64,000 nucleotides of DNA from Brachynemurus nebulosus (taxonomy: Eukaryota > Arthropoda > Insecta > Neuroptera > Myrmeleontidae), in assembly GCA_035578155.1 (NCBI GenBank), contig JAPWDM010000002.1, forward strand, positions 37,000,437 through 37,064,436, given 5' to 3'. The notes beneath the pieces are model-generated. The model made no database searches. It saw nothing but the letters and a program-made list of their open reading frames with translations, and was not told the DNA's origin. The translations under genes and the position numbers were made by a program. Of the stretch, positions 48,991 to 60,648 are shown one piece after another (within the stretch, counting starts at the first letter, position 1; every line of letters starts with the position of its first letter).

Positions 48991-49184
48991 TTTCTAATTC
49001 TGAATTTCGGAAAAACGCAAAAATACGTATCCCTTAATTTTTGATGTTTTTTCCATTTGTGATGGTAAAAATTTGATACATTGAACCACTCCAGCCTCTC
49101 TTACAAACCCGACCCTGGTTTAACCTATACAGGTGAGTAGATCTTTTAAAGAGGAACATTTCGTCAATTTAAAGTTTTCCTCTA

Positions 49185-50575
49185 TCTCTTATAGTCCACT
49201 AGCCTTATACATCAAACCTTGCGTCAAATCCGGTAGCTCTGATTTTTTGCTTACTTGTTTATGATGTTGGCCAAATGAATAATCCAAGTATGTGATCTCG
49301 AGTGTCGAACGCAACCATGTTAAAAATCGAAAAAACCGCAAAGTTTTCGACTTTATTTTAGTTTTTGGTGATTTTAGCTCTTAAGGACTAATTTTTCGAC
49401 AATACTTATGGGAAACGGGATTAAAGTAGACTAAATTTTCTACAATTTAAGGCCAAAACCGTCTCTGTAGACCCAATAGTTACCGAGATAAAGCCTTTCA
49501 AAAAATTAAAATTTTTTCGAACTTTGCAACTTTTAGCGCCTCAACCCCAATATGATGACCAGAGATGCGGCCCCACGATACTTCTTGCGGATGATTTGTT
49601 GTGACTACAAGAAGGGTTGTGGGAACACGTGCAGCTGCAGGAACGCAGGATTGAAATGCTCATCAGTCTGCAGGCACTGCAGCGGGGCTTCCTGTGACAA
49701 CGTACCAATGTAGTAGAAATAGACGACTTCTCTGAAGACGACGATCTGCCCGATGTCGACATGATGGAGGATGTCTCTTCGTCATTCCCAGATAAGGGTA
49801 TGTCATCAAGATACGACGATCCAAATAAAGACGAACCTCAACCGAGAGTTCCAAAGAGTGCTAAATTACTTTATGAGTACCTTATTGATTACCTTCAATA
49901 ACGTAATTGATTATAAAATAACTTAATTGATGTACCTAGTAACACTTGATGTACTTATTTAATAAATATTTGTTATTTTATAATTCATTGCTTATCATTA
50001 AAAATCATCGTTCACACTTCTCATTTTCTTTTTTAACATCACATCATAATACGTACTCTTAGAAACGAGATTTAGATAATATAACTGGGATAGAAATCAG
50101 AAATATAAAGAACGTAGAGGGGGAAAGAGGGCTTTAGGCCCCTCAAACAATTTCAAGATCCACTAGAATATGATAGGGTGGGATTTCCGGAAGAAACAGA
50201 TTCAAAATTCACTCATTGTCAGTTCGAAAAAATTTATATTTTTTTGAAAGGCTTTATCTCGGTAACTATTAGGTCTACAGAGATGGTTCTGGTCTCCATT
50301 TGTAGAAAATAATTTAATCTACTTCAATCCCGTTTCCTATAAGTATTGTTGAAAAACTAGTTCTTAAGGGCTAAAGTCACCAAAAACTAAAGTCAAAAAT
50401 TTTGCGGTTTTTTCGATTTTTGACAAAGTTGCGTTTGACGCTCGAGGTCTTGAACTTGGATTATTCATTGGGCCAACATCATAAACAAGTAAGCAAAAAA
50501 TCAGAACTACCGGATTTGACGCAAGGTACCCCCGCCTTTCATAGGACAAGTTTACTGGACTATTATAGTTTTCGA
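49185..50575. mobile_element. Long-arm fold-back with a cysteine-rich coding remnant
   Basis: Arm 49185-49525 is matched in reverse complement by 50222-50575. Shared words are TTGCGTCAAATCCGGTAG, AATAATCCAAGT and CTCGGTAACTATT. The core (49540-50220) is less AT-rich than its surroundings and holds the Cys-rich remnant at 49576-49707. It sits between the two duplication copies. Confidence 0.65.
49576..49707 (+). pseudogene. Cys-rich (CXC-like) C-terminal fragment of a transposon protein
   Basis: The frame reads R-Y-F-L-R-M-I-C-C-D-Y-K-K-G-C-G-N-T-C-S-C-R-N-A-G-L-K-C and then S-S-V-C-R-H-C-S-G-A-S-C-D-N, followed by two stops. The pattern C-x-C-R-x-x-G-L-x-C-x(3)-C-x-x-C-x-G-x-x-C is familiar to me from C-terminal tails of proteins in insect repeats. 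The exact transposon family is not known to me. No start or other domain is left. Confidence 0.5.
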
Positions 50576-51664
50576 GACATCTTAATAAATACGATTTGAA
50601 CCCCAAATTTAAGGGCTAGTTTCACCCCGTGAATGTGGGCCTTGACTGATAAAGAAAAGTACGGATCCCTTATTTTTATCTATTCTACACATCAGCAAAG
50701 TTACAAGAAGATTGGCGATTGATACTTGGGTAATGTTACTTGTAAGTTTTACGAATCCCAATAGAGAACAATGGGTAACACCTTACAGTTCGATCATATT
50801 ACATACGTGTGATGGACGGAACAACCATAGAAACCGATCGCGATCAGTGATTACATGCTACCGCAGACGGGTATTGGTAACATGAAAGCGAGCTGTGTTT
50901 GTATATCGTGTTGGTCACAGATAGTATTGGAATACGCGGTGTAAACTTTGTACGAAATTATTGACGTGGTACAGCGTTGCGTCAGTATATTGAAATATTA
51001 CCCATCCCTAGGGATGTTTACTGCGTACACGCGCTGGTTGCATACTGCTAATTGGTCATTTCAGTGCTGAGTGATAGCAACTGACAGCTAGAATATTTTC
51101 TGATAGAAATAAAATGTTCATTTCATTCTCATTTGAAAAAAAATTATAATATTTGTTGAATTTTATGTTAAAAATTAATATTAAAGATCTTCAATTCTAA
51201 GTTACTAACTAAAGATAGTATTTGTCTGGTATGAAAAAAAGACAATTTGAGCCCGAATTTGTTTATTCGCTAAAGGCGTTAAAATTTTTTGTTATGTAAC
51301 TTATTGTGAAGTTGTACATTGATTGATAAAGTCAATTAAAGTAAGTTTCTCCTGCAGGTAATAAATAAAGCTGATATTTTAAAAGACTGAGCAATTTTTA
51401 ATACCATTTTGTGTATCAGATAAGGTAAACTAATTTAAATTTTAAGGGTCATACATAAATGAGAACTACTTTTGCTACTTCAAAATATAAAAGAAAAGCA
51501 TTACGTCTGGGACCATGGACTTACAAAAATTCTTTTTTACCTTCAGAGAAACGAAACATTAAAACATTTATAAATTGTTGTCTTGATTTTGTCTGAAAAA
51601 AATATTGTCATCTAATAATTAAAACTAAATCAATATTTCAAATTTAGTTAAATTTTCATTTCAG

Positions 51665-54476
51665 ATATGACAGCGAAGTCGAAAATAAGTTTCAAAATGC
51701 AAAGGAAGATTTGGATCAGTCTAAAGAAATCGATTCAAATCATAAAAACAACGAACGGTTATTGGAAATTAAAGAGATCGTTTATATGGATAGTGACACT
51801 AACGAGTATAGATGTCCAGAATGTAACAAATGTTATATTTCAAGATATTATTATGATTTGCATGTAAACACGCATACCAAAAGAACACCATATAGAAAGA
51901 ATAAGAGGTTAAGCTGTTCAAAAGAAGCTAGTTCAAATTATAGCTTAACGAAGCTTGACGAATCAAAAGAAATTGATTTAGATTATGAAGAAAATAAGAA
52001 GCCAAATGAATTGAAAGAAATTGATTCAAATCATAATGAGAATAAGAACCAGGACAGACCAAAAAAATCTAATTTAGAACATGAAAAGAAAAGAATATCT
52101 GATCAGTTACGAGAAACCGAATCAGATTATAAAGAAAATAAGAAATTTGACAAATCAAAGGAAATTGATTTAGGTCATCCTGACGAATTAGAGGAAAACG
52201 ATTCATATAAAATGGAAAGGAGCCATGGCATACCAAAAAAATCCAAATTAAATCATGAGTTAGAAGAAAAAGATTCAGATTATAAATCCAACACATCAGA
52301 AGACGAATTAAAAGAAACCGATTCAGATCATAAAATGAAAAAGAGGCACGGCAGATCAGATAAGAAGTTTGACGAATTGGAACAAAATGATTCAGATTAT
52401 AAACCGTATGTTTCAGAAGATGACTTAAATGAAAACAATTCAAATTACAAAAGGAAAAGCGGTAGACCAATAAAATCCAATTTAGATCATGAAGACATTA
52501 AGAAGCTTGATGAAGTAGAAGAAACCGATTCAAATTATAAACCTAATACATCAGAAAGTAAATTAAAAGAAACCGATTCAGATCACAAAACGAAAAGCGA
52601 AAGGAGCAACAGATTAAAGAAATCCAAATCCAATTTAAATCAGCTTAACGAATTAAAAGAAACCGATTCATATCATAAAACGAAAAGGAGTAGGAGCGGC
52701 AGACTAATAAAATTAAATTTAAAATATAAAAATAATAATTTTTACGAATTAGAGGAAGCCAATTCAAAGTATGGACGTAGCAAATCAAAAGAAACCGGTC
52801 ATAAAAAGAGTACAAGGCTTAATACATCAGAAAATTTCGGTGACTTTACGTGTCCAGTATGTTCTAAGCATTATATGTCGAAATTGTTTTTTAATCTACA
52901 TCAAAACTTGCACAAGGTGCCCTACGATTCGAAGTCTAACAAATTAAAAGAAAACAATTCACAACATGAAAATAAGAAGCTTGATGAAATTAATGCAGGT
53001 CATCTAAAGAACGATAAACCTTACGAATCAGATGAAATAGATTTAAATCATGTAAAAAATGAGAAACTCGACGAATTAGAACAAATTGATTCAGATCATA
53101 AACAAGATAAGAAGTTTAGCGAATTCAAAGAAGTCAATTCAGATCATGAAAATAAGAAACTCAGCGAATCCAAAGAAATCGATTCAGTTCATCTAAAGAA
53201 CGATAAACCGTACGAATCAGATGAAATAGATTTAAATCATGTAAAAACTGAGAAGCTTGACGAATTAGAACAAATCGATTCAAATCATATAAAAGAGAAG
53301 CTGCGTAACAAATCAAAAGAAATAAATGCAGATCATAAAAAGAATAAGAGTATAAAATTAGAAAATAGTGATTCAGACTATATACCTTATGAATCGGAAA
53401 CCGACTCCGATTGTAAACCTAATGGCTCAGAAAAATGTGAATCAGAAACAGTCTATTCATATCATAAAAATAATGGGGAACGTAAAATTAACACGAGATC
53501 GAATGGCCAATTGCCCGAGACTGGTGGCTATACATGTCAAATATGTTACAAACATTATACTTTAAAATTGTGTTATGATTTACATATAAACAGTCACAAA
53601 AATCCTAACGAATCAAAATTATCTGATTCAGATGATAAAATCAGTGATACGGAAACTGATACGGAAGGTGGACCGGTCGGTGATTATACATGTCCAATAT
53701 GTTCTAAAAAGTATTTTCTAAAATACTATTTTAATCAACATAGAAAAATTCATAATATGAAAGTAAAACCATTTGTGTGTGAAGTTTGTCAAAAACCGTT
53801 TCACCTTCAACTCTTACTTAACAAACACATAATAACTGCCCACCCCGGCAAATTTAAAAAAAAAGAAACGCAAACCAGTTATGAATGTACAAATTGCTCT
53901 AGATGTTTCCGTTCTAAAAAAAATTTAAAAGAACATGTGCGGAAAAACCATGAAATAATTAATTATCGAAATCGTCCTGCCATCTGTGAACTTTGCGGCA
54001 AACGTTTGGTGAATAAGGAAAAATTACAAATGCATATTCGGATTCATACCGGTGAAAAACCACATGTATGTGAATACTGTGGGAAGGCTTTTGCGAGAAA
54101 ACCTACTCTTAGAGACCATGTACACATTCATACTGGTGAAAAACCGTATAAATGCGATGTTTGTGGTAAAGGTTTCTCACAACGGTCCCCATTGAAAATA
54201 CATAAACGTACCCATACTAACGAACGGCCTTATAAATGTTTTATATGCAAAAGAGATTTTATTTCTAAGAACATGTGTGATCTTCACATGAGAGCAAATC
54301 ATACTGGTGAAAAGCCATATACATGCGACATTTGTAATAAAAGTTTCTCACAACGGTCCACATTGGTAATACATAAACGTACTCATACCAGTGAACGGCC
54401 TTATCAATGTTCTAAATGCAAAAGGGGTTTTATTGCTAAGAACGTGCGTGATCTTCACATGAAAGGATGTTGGTAA
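51665..54476 (+). CDS. ZF18: C2H2 zinc-finger 3'-terminal exon with expanded charged repeats (12 fingers)
   Basis: 936 aa, the longest of the array. Acceptor TTTTCATTTCAG ends at 51664. A51665 is left over, then TAT GAC AGC GAA (phase 2). Finger 1 is at about residue 47. A region of roughly 530 residues of ELKEIDSDHK-type repeats follows, about twice that of ZF17, interrupted near residue 394 by one extra finger (F-T-C-P-V-C-S-K-H-Y) that ZF17 does not have. Fingers 3-12 occupy about 620-936. The doubled terminal pair and the last finger ending H-M-K-G-C-W match ZF17. The 3' 200 bp are nearly identical to ZF17, while the repeats differ in copy number, so unequal exchange or conversion is likely. 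An ATG-like start (51711) would drop 15 residues only. Confidence 0.9.
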
Positions 54477-54592
54477 TTCATTTTACCAATTGTACACCAA
54501 CGTTATTTTTAACATAAAACAAATTAATTTTAAAAAAAGAATAATTCTTGAAATATGTTTATTAATTATTCTCTGTTGATGACATAAAGATT

Positions 54593-54932
54593 GCGCCGAT
54601 TCGTATCGGTCTAAGCCAAAGCCGCTTGCTCTCGTTTTGAATCAATTTGCACTTGTTTTGAATCACACTTGGCTTGCTTTTGACATTTTTGTATATTCAT
54701 GTCTCACTTTCCATGTTCTAGAGAGAAGGGTCAAGTTTAGCGTTCAGTATACATCGTATACAGTATACGATGTATACCGAACGATAATACTTGACCCTTC
54801 TCTCTAGAACATGGAAAGTGAGACAGGAATATACAAAAATGTCAAAAGCAAGCTAAATGTGATTCAAAACATGTGCAAATTGATTCAAAACGAGGGCAAA
54901 CTGCTTTGGCTTAAACCGATACGAATCGGCCC
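54593..54932. mobile_element. 340-bp near-perfect fold-back MITE with ATT duplication
   Basis: The whole element is a palindrome: GCGCCGATTCGTATCGGT at the left, its complement at the right, and a centre at CGTATACAGTATACG (near 54763). ATT flanks it on both sides (54590-54592, 54933-54935). Duplication copy 1 has the empty site with a single ATT (near 46186). Non-coding. The 3-bp target and GG/CC-type ends suggest PIF/Harbinger mobilisation. Confidence 0.85.
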
Positions 54933-56271
54933 ATTCTCTCTAGTACACCTCTAGTGATTAAATTAGAAGCTATATTAACCCTTTTCCTCCCAAATTATGA
55001 AAACGATATTTGGAAAATAATTTTTCAGTTTTTTTCATATAACTATATTGTCTATTCTTAACACAAAAAGGTATTTTTGTTATTAATTTCTAATTAATTA
55101 AATAATTCATTATAAATTGTTGTTCAGGTACAACATTGGGTCTTTACGGTCTAACATTCCCATTAAAATAGCTTATTTTTAGACATTTGAGAAACACCTT
55201 TCTCCATCTAGCGGTAGAATATGAAAGGAACATCTACGTTGTTACCAAAAACCTTTGAGTTGAAGGTAAAAAACTAACTTCATATTTTCTATGTATTATG
55301 TAAGTTGAGGTTGCTCAAGAACAACACAGATACTGAGAGTTCAGCTGAAATCAAGTCATAGAAACTAATGACTCGCACACAATTTGTATAATATACTCTA
55401 ATTTATATGAACGGAAAATGACTCATTCACATAAATTTATGTATCAGACTCACTAGATCTTATGTCTATCACTAGATCTACTATCTAATATATTGAAAAA
55501 CGGATAGTAGAAATTATAATAACTTTTATTTGTCACAAAATTTTATTTTTGATATGAGTCACTTTCATTTTATATAAATTTGACTTTACCTATTTCCTTC
55601 AACAGTTATACACATGTATATGTACATGCTCTATCCACAGAATATCAGAAACCAACTTGCTGTCTCTGTACTAACGATATCAGCGTAGACAAAAAAATCC
55701 CTACTACTCCCCACCTATATGTTATGTAGGTACACACTCTTTGTATTTGTATATGTTTGATATCTGCATCTGCATCTGCATGAGTGGTCGGCCATACGGC
55801 ACACACAGCCACATACACACATGTTGCAAACAAACCAACATCCAGTGTAACCAACAATGATCTAACAATCAGTAAAAAATTGAAGTGCATCCGAACGAGT
55901 GATCAGCTAACAATAAGCTGTGAGTAGACCTAGTTTGGTCTACTACTGGCAACAGATTTTTATATGTACACTGTTTCTGATATCCTGTGGCTCTATCTGA
56001 TACAGTTTCTAATTTTACCACCAGAGCTGCGCGCGTAGTAATTTCGTGGCCAATTGACATTAAAGCTAATTTTGATTTTAAACAAAAAATATAGATTTCA
56101 AAATAATATACGTTGTATGTCTTTCGTCGTTCGCTTTAAGTGTATTAACTATAACAGTAACAACTAACTTAAACTAAGTCTTAAGATAACTTAAAAAACT
56201 AGAATGGTGAAATGTCAGTTCCTGTAAACAACGTAACCTTCCATTAATACCCACACTTCACTAATACATGA

Positions 56272-57235
56272 GTTGCCTAGTATCAAAATCTACTAATTCC
56301 ACTTTATTGGCGACGCAAAGATTCTCACTCGCGCCTCTGGTAGTAAAATTAGAACTAACGTCAAGTAAAAATATACGTATACGATTAATCGGTGATATAA
56401 AATCTAGTAATCCGCACGTAATTTGTATAGTACATTTTTCTATCGACAATTGAACGTATACAAAAATTTTTACTTGATACAGCTTCTAATTTAAAAAACC
56501 AGGAGCGCTCGCGTAATCTTTGCGTTGCCAATAAAGATCGTAGAAATCTCAAAAAACCATAACTCAGTTCAAAATTATTTTTTTGATTAAAAAGTCATAA
56601 TTATATTAACTAACAAGGTAAAAAAGATGATTAGTACTATTATCAAAAAACAAAATTATCGTTTTACCCCTTTTTTAATCAAAATTATTTGAATTTAATA
56701 GGTTTTGATAGTAACATTTATATAAAGTGCGTTTTAAAACAGAAATTATAAGGAAAATTTATTAAAAAAAAAACTTGATTCAGCAATATTGAATATATCA
56801 GGGTTAGACGATACAATTTGTTTTATAATATTGTAAACTATTTTCATTTTGTCACTTAAAACCAAAGTGCTTACTTAGTAATTCATTTACATCTACGTTT
56901 TCATTATTTAAAATTTTAGATAAGTACTAAAATACAAATTTTACGTGAAAACATAATTTTATTCTTCGTACGTCCCGCATGTCAGTGAAAAAATTAAAAT
57001 TTGAACGATTAAAATCTAAAATATAGGTTATGTATAGGTATTTAGTAGGATTTGTAAAGTTTTCAATGTAATTTTAGCAGGATTTGAAAATTATGTTATA
57101 TTTCAGTTGTAGTAAGCAGTTAAAATTACAACAAAAAATGTTAAGGGGCATATGCCTTGTTGCATTTAAAAATTAATGGCCCTAAAAATCAAAAAGTTCG
57201 AAAAATGCATTTAGTAGATTTTGATACTAGGCGAC
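56272..57235. mobile_element. 964-bp TIR element inserted in copy 2
   Basis: GTTGCCTAGTATCAAAATCT at the left and the complement of GTCGCCTAGTATCAAAATCT at the right. It is absent from the corresponding place in copy 1 (about 47456). Inside, TGGCGACGCAAAGATT recurs inverted near 56520. No transposase. Target duplication unclear. Confidence 0.75.
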
Positions 57236-58478
57236 ACACATATTATTTATATTAAAAATTGTTCACGTGAGTTATTATGCTAAGGACAAAGGAATATAAT
57301 GCACAAGTGAGAAAAATGATTTATGTACGAACCTATTGATTGATTTGACAAGTGGATTTAACTCAAAAGTTACATTTAACTGATGAAGAGAATGTTTTTT
57401 TTTTAAAAAATCGAATGTAATTTACTAAGGAAAACACTGCTGCTCTTGCCCCCATGGCCCACATGTCACTGTTTTTCGATCCAACAGTTACCACTTAACA
57501 ATTTATATAGCACCTTCGATCAATTGTCGGAAATTCAGTAAAATAATTTCATTTTTATACCTTTGACTTGTATTTTACGAATTGTTATTACTTTTTAAAT
57601 GTCATTTATTGATAAGAATTAGAATTAGTTAATTACTAAGAATAAGATAAAAGTCCTATCAATTATTTTTTATGTATTTTTTTCTTGTTTAGTCATTAAA
57701 GTTCATTAAGATTTTTTTTTAAATAAATATATTCTTACGTAATTAATTGCAGATAATTTAACTTGGTGGAAATTCATACCATCGTCGTGTATAAGTTGAA
57801 CTTAGTTCAACTTATATCTGATGGTAGGTCTCATCAACCAAAAACTAGTTCGTAGAATATTTCAACTTACCAAATGAAGATTGTCCTATACACGTCCCTA
57901 TATCATTCATCTGATTGCGATGAAACTTTGGTGAGTTGTTGTGTGCACGCCCGCGAAGGGTTCTGAATTAATGCAACCATTTTAAAACAGGTGGCGCGTG
58001 AGTTGTTTCAACAAATATGTGTATTTCATATACCCGCATGTGTCATAAAAAATATTGGAATGGTCAATTATTTCAAATACTGCACATATTGAATTAAAAA
58101 ACAAACACGTGTGCAATATTTTAATAGATCTATTCAACGACACTAAACTTGACCCCCCCCTGCGGGACAGGGCGGAGGTAACTTTTGTATTTTAAATGAG
58201 TACCTTCAATTTTTATTACAGATTTGTAATCTACGTTGAAAAATAAGATACTCCTGTTTGTAACATTTTTTCGAATTCTGAGTAGATGGCACTGTAAATG
58301 ACATTGCTTTCGGGAATGTCACTGCATACTCCAATAATAACAGTTAGGCTAAGGTCACATTGGGAGGGGGTACGTACGACTTAACTTGTCTGATGTACTC
58401 GTCAGACTATTGTTGTCAGATAAAGTGGTCACACTGGGTCACACTATTACCGTACACTTACGTATACTCATTTTAAAA

Positions 58479-60562
58479 ATGAATCCGTTAAGAGATTATC
58501 TGTTTCTTGATAATAATATAATTAATTTTTATTTGATGAAAAAAACTAAGCGAAATTTTTGGATTCATGAATTATATAATAGAAGATCTACTGAAGGTGA
58601 GTTAAGAAAATTATTTCCACAGTTGAGAAAAGACAAAAACAAGTTTTTTCTATATTTTCGTATGAATGAAGATACATTTAATTACATATTAAAAAAAAAT
58701 TTCTTCCAAAATAAAAAAGCAGTTTAATTTTAGAGAATGCATAACACCAGCTGAAAAATTAGCAGTAACACTCAGGTAAGACAAGCAAATAATTTTCTTT
58801 AAAATTAATTGTTTATTTATTCGTTATATTTTAATACATTCTAAATATACTTTTTAATTTGTATCTAAATAAAACCTTTTAACTTAAATTTTTAATTCTT
58901 TCTAATTAATCCTTTAAAAATTAAATAGTTACTGTTATTATTTAAAAATTGAATTTTTAATTCTTTCTAAGTAATTCTTTGAAAATTAAATTTTTCCAGA
59001 GAATCAATTAAACTCCCTGACAATTCCCTTGCCTGACCACTGGACATTCTGTCGGATAAATGGTCATCTGTGATAGTAATTGGGCTTTCTGCCATCGATG
59101 ATGGAGTTGTACAGTTTAATTCATACTCGTAACTCTGTTCTTCGAGTAGCAGCTGTTGCAATTTTATTTTTGCGTGCAATTTTCTATTTTCGGGTATCTT
59201 CTTTATTTTTGGCAAAAGGCTTAAAAGAAATAAATAATCTGCATCGTCATTTACTTCTACTTGCTTCTTAAATATATTTATTTTCTCTCTTTCTAAATCT
59301 AATAGTCTATCAACATCGTGAACCTTTTTCATTTTTTCCGCAGAACGCTGACATTTTTTACTTTCAAAATTTGAAGTTGATGGCATCTGGGTAGGTACTT
59401 CTAGAGTATCTTCGTGATCATTTATTTCTTGAATCTCCTCTTCAATGTTGAAAATTTCAGAAGATTGCGGCTGTTCACAAGGGGGAATATTGCCTGTTGA
59501 ATTTCTGTTAATTATAACGTCTTTTAAAAAGAGAAGCATTTCAAAATAAGCCCATTTTGACTTTGTTTTTACTCCTCCAGCATCACCTGATCCACCTTCT
59601 TTTTGTTTCCCAAATTCACGACGAAAATTATCCCTTAATCCTCTCCACTTAGCTTTGACTGATTCTGATTTACTACAGAACAGATATTTAAAAAATTTCA
59701 GGTATCTGTCAACTGGAATGGGGTTTAGAGGACTTGCGTTTGCGTTCAGAATGGCACATAATACAATTTCTAGAATAGTATTTGAAACCTGTCAAGCTAT
59801 ATGGGATGTTTTTCAACAAGATCATATGCCATTTCCTTCAGAAGACACATTTTCAAAAATACTGAAGAATTTTTTAATAAATGGAACTTTCCTAACTGCA
59901 TTGGATGCATCGATGGTAAACATGTAAGAATTAGATGCCCTAAAAATTCTGGTACCCTATATTACAATTATAAAAACTACTACTCGATTGTACTTCAAGG
60001 TGTTGCGGATGCCAATTATAAATTCGTTTGTATTGACGTTGGAAGTTTTGGTAAAGAAAGTGATGGTGGTATTTTTGCACGTTCTACTTTATGCAAACAT
60101 TTGGAAAGAGGAACTATAAATATTCCACCACCAAAAGCACTTCCTGGAACAAATATTGTATTGCCTCATGTCTTCCTTGGAGATGAAGGATATCCTCTTA
60201 AACCATATTTAATGAGACCATATCTTCATAGAAATATCATCACTTACAATGAAGAAGTTTTCAACAGAGCTCTATCACGTGCAAGAAAAGTGGTAGAATG
60301 TGCATTGGGCATTATGGTTGCTAAATGGAGACTTTTGCTAAAGGGTATAGAACTTCAGCCCGATAGAGTTGACATAATACCAAAATGCATTTGTTTATTG
60401 CACAACATTATAATTGACAAAGAAGGCATTCCATCTCCTGGAAATGATTGTACCTCTAAACCTCAGATTTTGTCCAGAAATAATAACAGATCTACTAACC
60501 ATGCATTTGAAATTAGAGAAGAATTTAAAAAATATTTCTCTAATCAAAGACTGGCAATGTAA
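58479..60562 (+). pseudogene. PIF/Harbinger DDE transposase, two exons, frameshifted
   Basis: Catalyses cut-and-paste transposition when intact. Exon 1 runs from the ATG at 58479 to 58775 (donor CAG/GTAAG) and has the family's N-terminal wording F-W-I-H-E-L-Y and L-R-K-D-K-N-K-F. Exon 2 starts at 59702 (acceptor TTTCAG) and continues Y-L-S-T-G. It holds the DDE_4 nuclease marks: C-I-D-G-K-H-V (first Asp), G-D-E-G-Y-P-L-K-P-Y (second Asp) and R-A-R-K-V-V-E-C-A-L-G (Glu). Two frame changes break it: one in the A-run near 58690-58698 and one near 59862. The intron (58776-59701) contains the antisense MADF-BESS gene. Probably inactive. Confidence 0.88.
58967..59672 (-). pseudogene. Harbinger-encoded MADF-BESS protein, N-terminal part missing
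   Basis: In Harbinger-type elements a Myb/MADF-like partner protein helps the transposase enter the nucleus and bind the ends. Read on the minus strand from an acceptor-like TTCTGTAG (AG at 59674-59673), the frame opens with S-V-K-A-K-W-R-G-L-R-D-N-F-R-R-E-F and later K-W-A-Y-F-E-M-L-L-F-L-K-D, the second half of a MADF domain. Near its end D-Y-L-F-L-L-S-L-L-P-K-I-K-K-I is a BESS motif. A possible first exon lies at 60760-60678 (minus) with an ATG, W-L-E-V-A-E-A-F-N-Q in another frame and a GTAAGT donor, but it is frameshifted and short. The gene overlaps the transposase intron in antisense. Confidence 0.8.
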
Positions 60563-60574
60563 ACAAAAGTAATT

Positions 60575-60648
60575 AAATGTACATTCTTTATTCTAAATAA
60601 AATTATATATATATATATAATTTTATTTAGAATAAAGAATGTACATTT
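60575..60648. repeat. 74-bp perfect palindrome after the transposase stop
   Basis: Both halves are exact complements around 60611/60612. Each strand contains TTCTAAATAAAA, so an AATAAA signal is offered in both directions just after the transposase stop (60562) and just beyond the putative first exon of the antisense gene. Confidence 0.9.

Larger units (their letters stand above)
50740..58250 (+). repeat. Segmental duplication, copy 2 (carries ZF18)
   Basis: Matches copy 1 from about 50985. The stretch 50740-50985 is matched only by copy 3 at 63273-63515. Relative to copy 1 it has gained the 340-bp fold-back (54593-54932) and the 964-bp element (56272-57235). The 3' flank after ZF18 holds no gene I recognise. 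Confidence 0.85.

Noticed and set aside
59080..59271. 63-codon + strand frame inside the Harbinger intron
   Set aside because: Shadow of the antisense MADF-BESS coding sequence.
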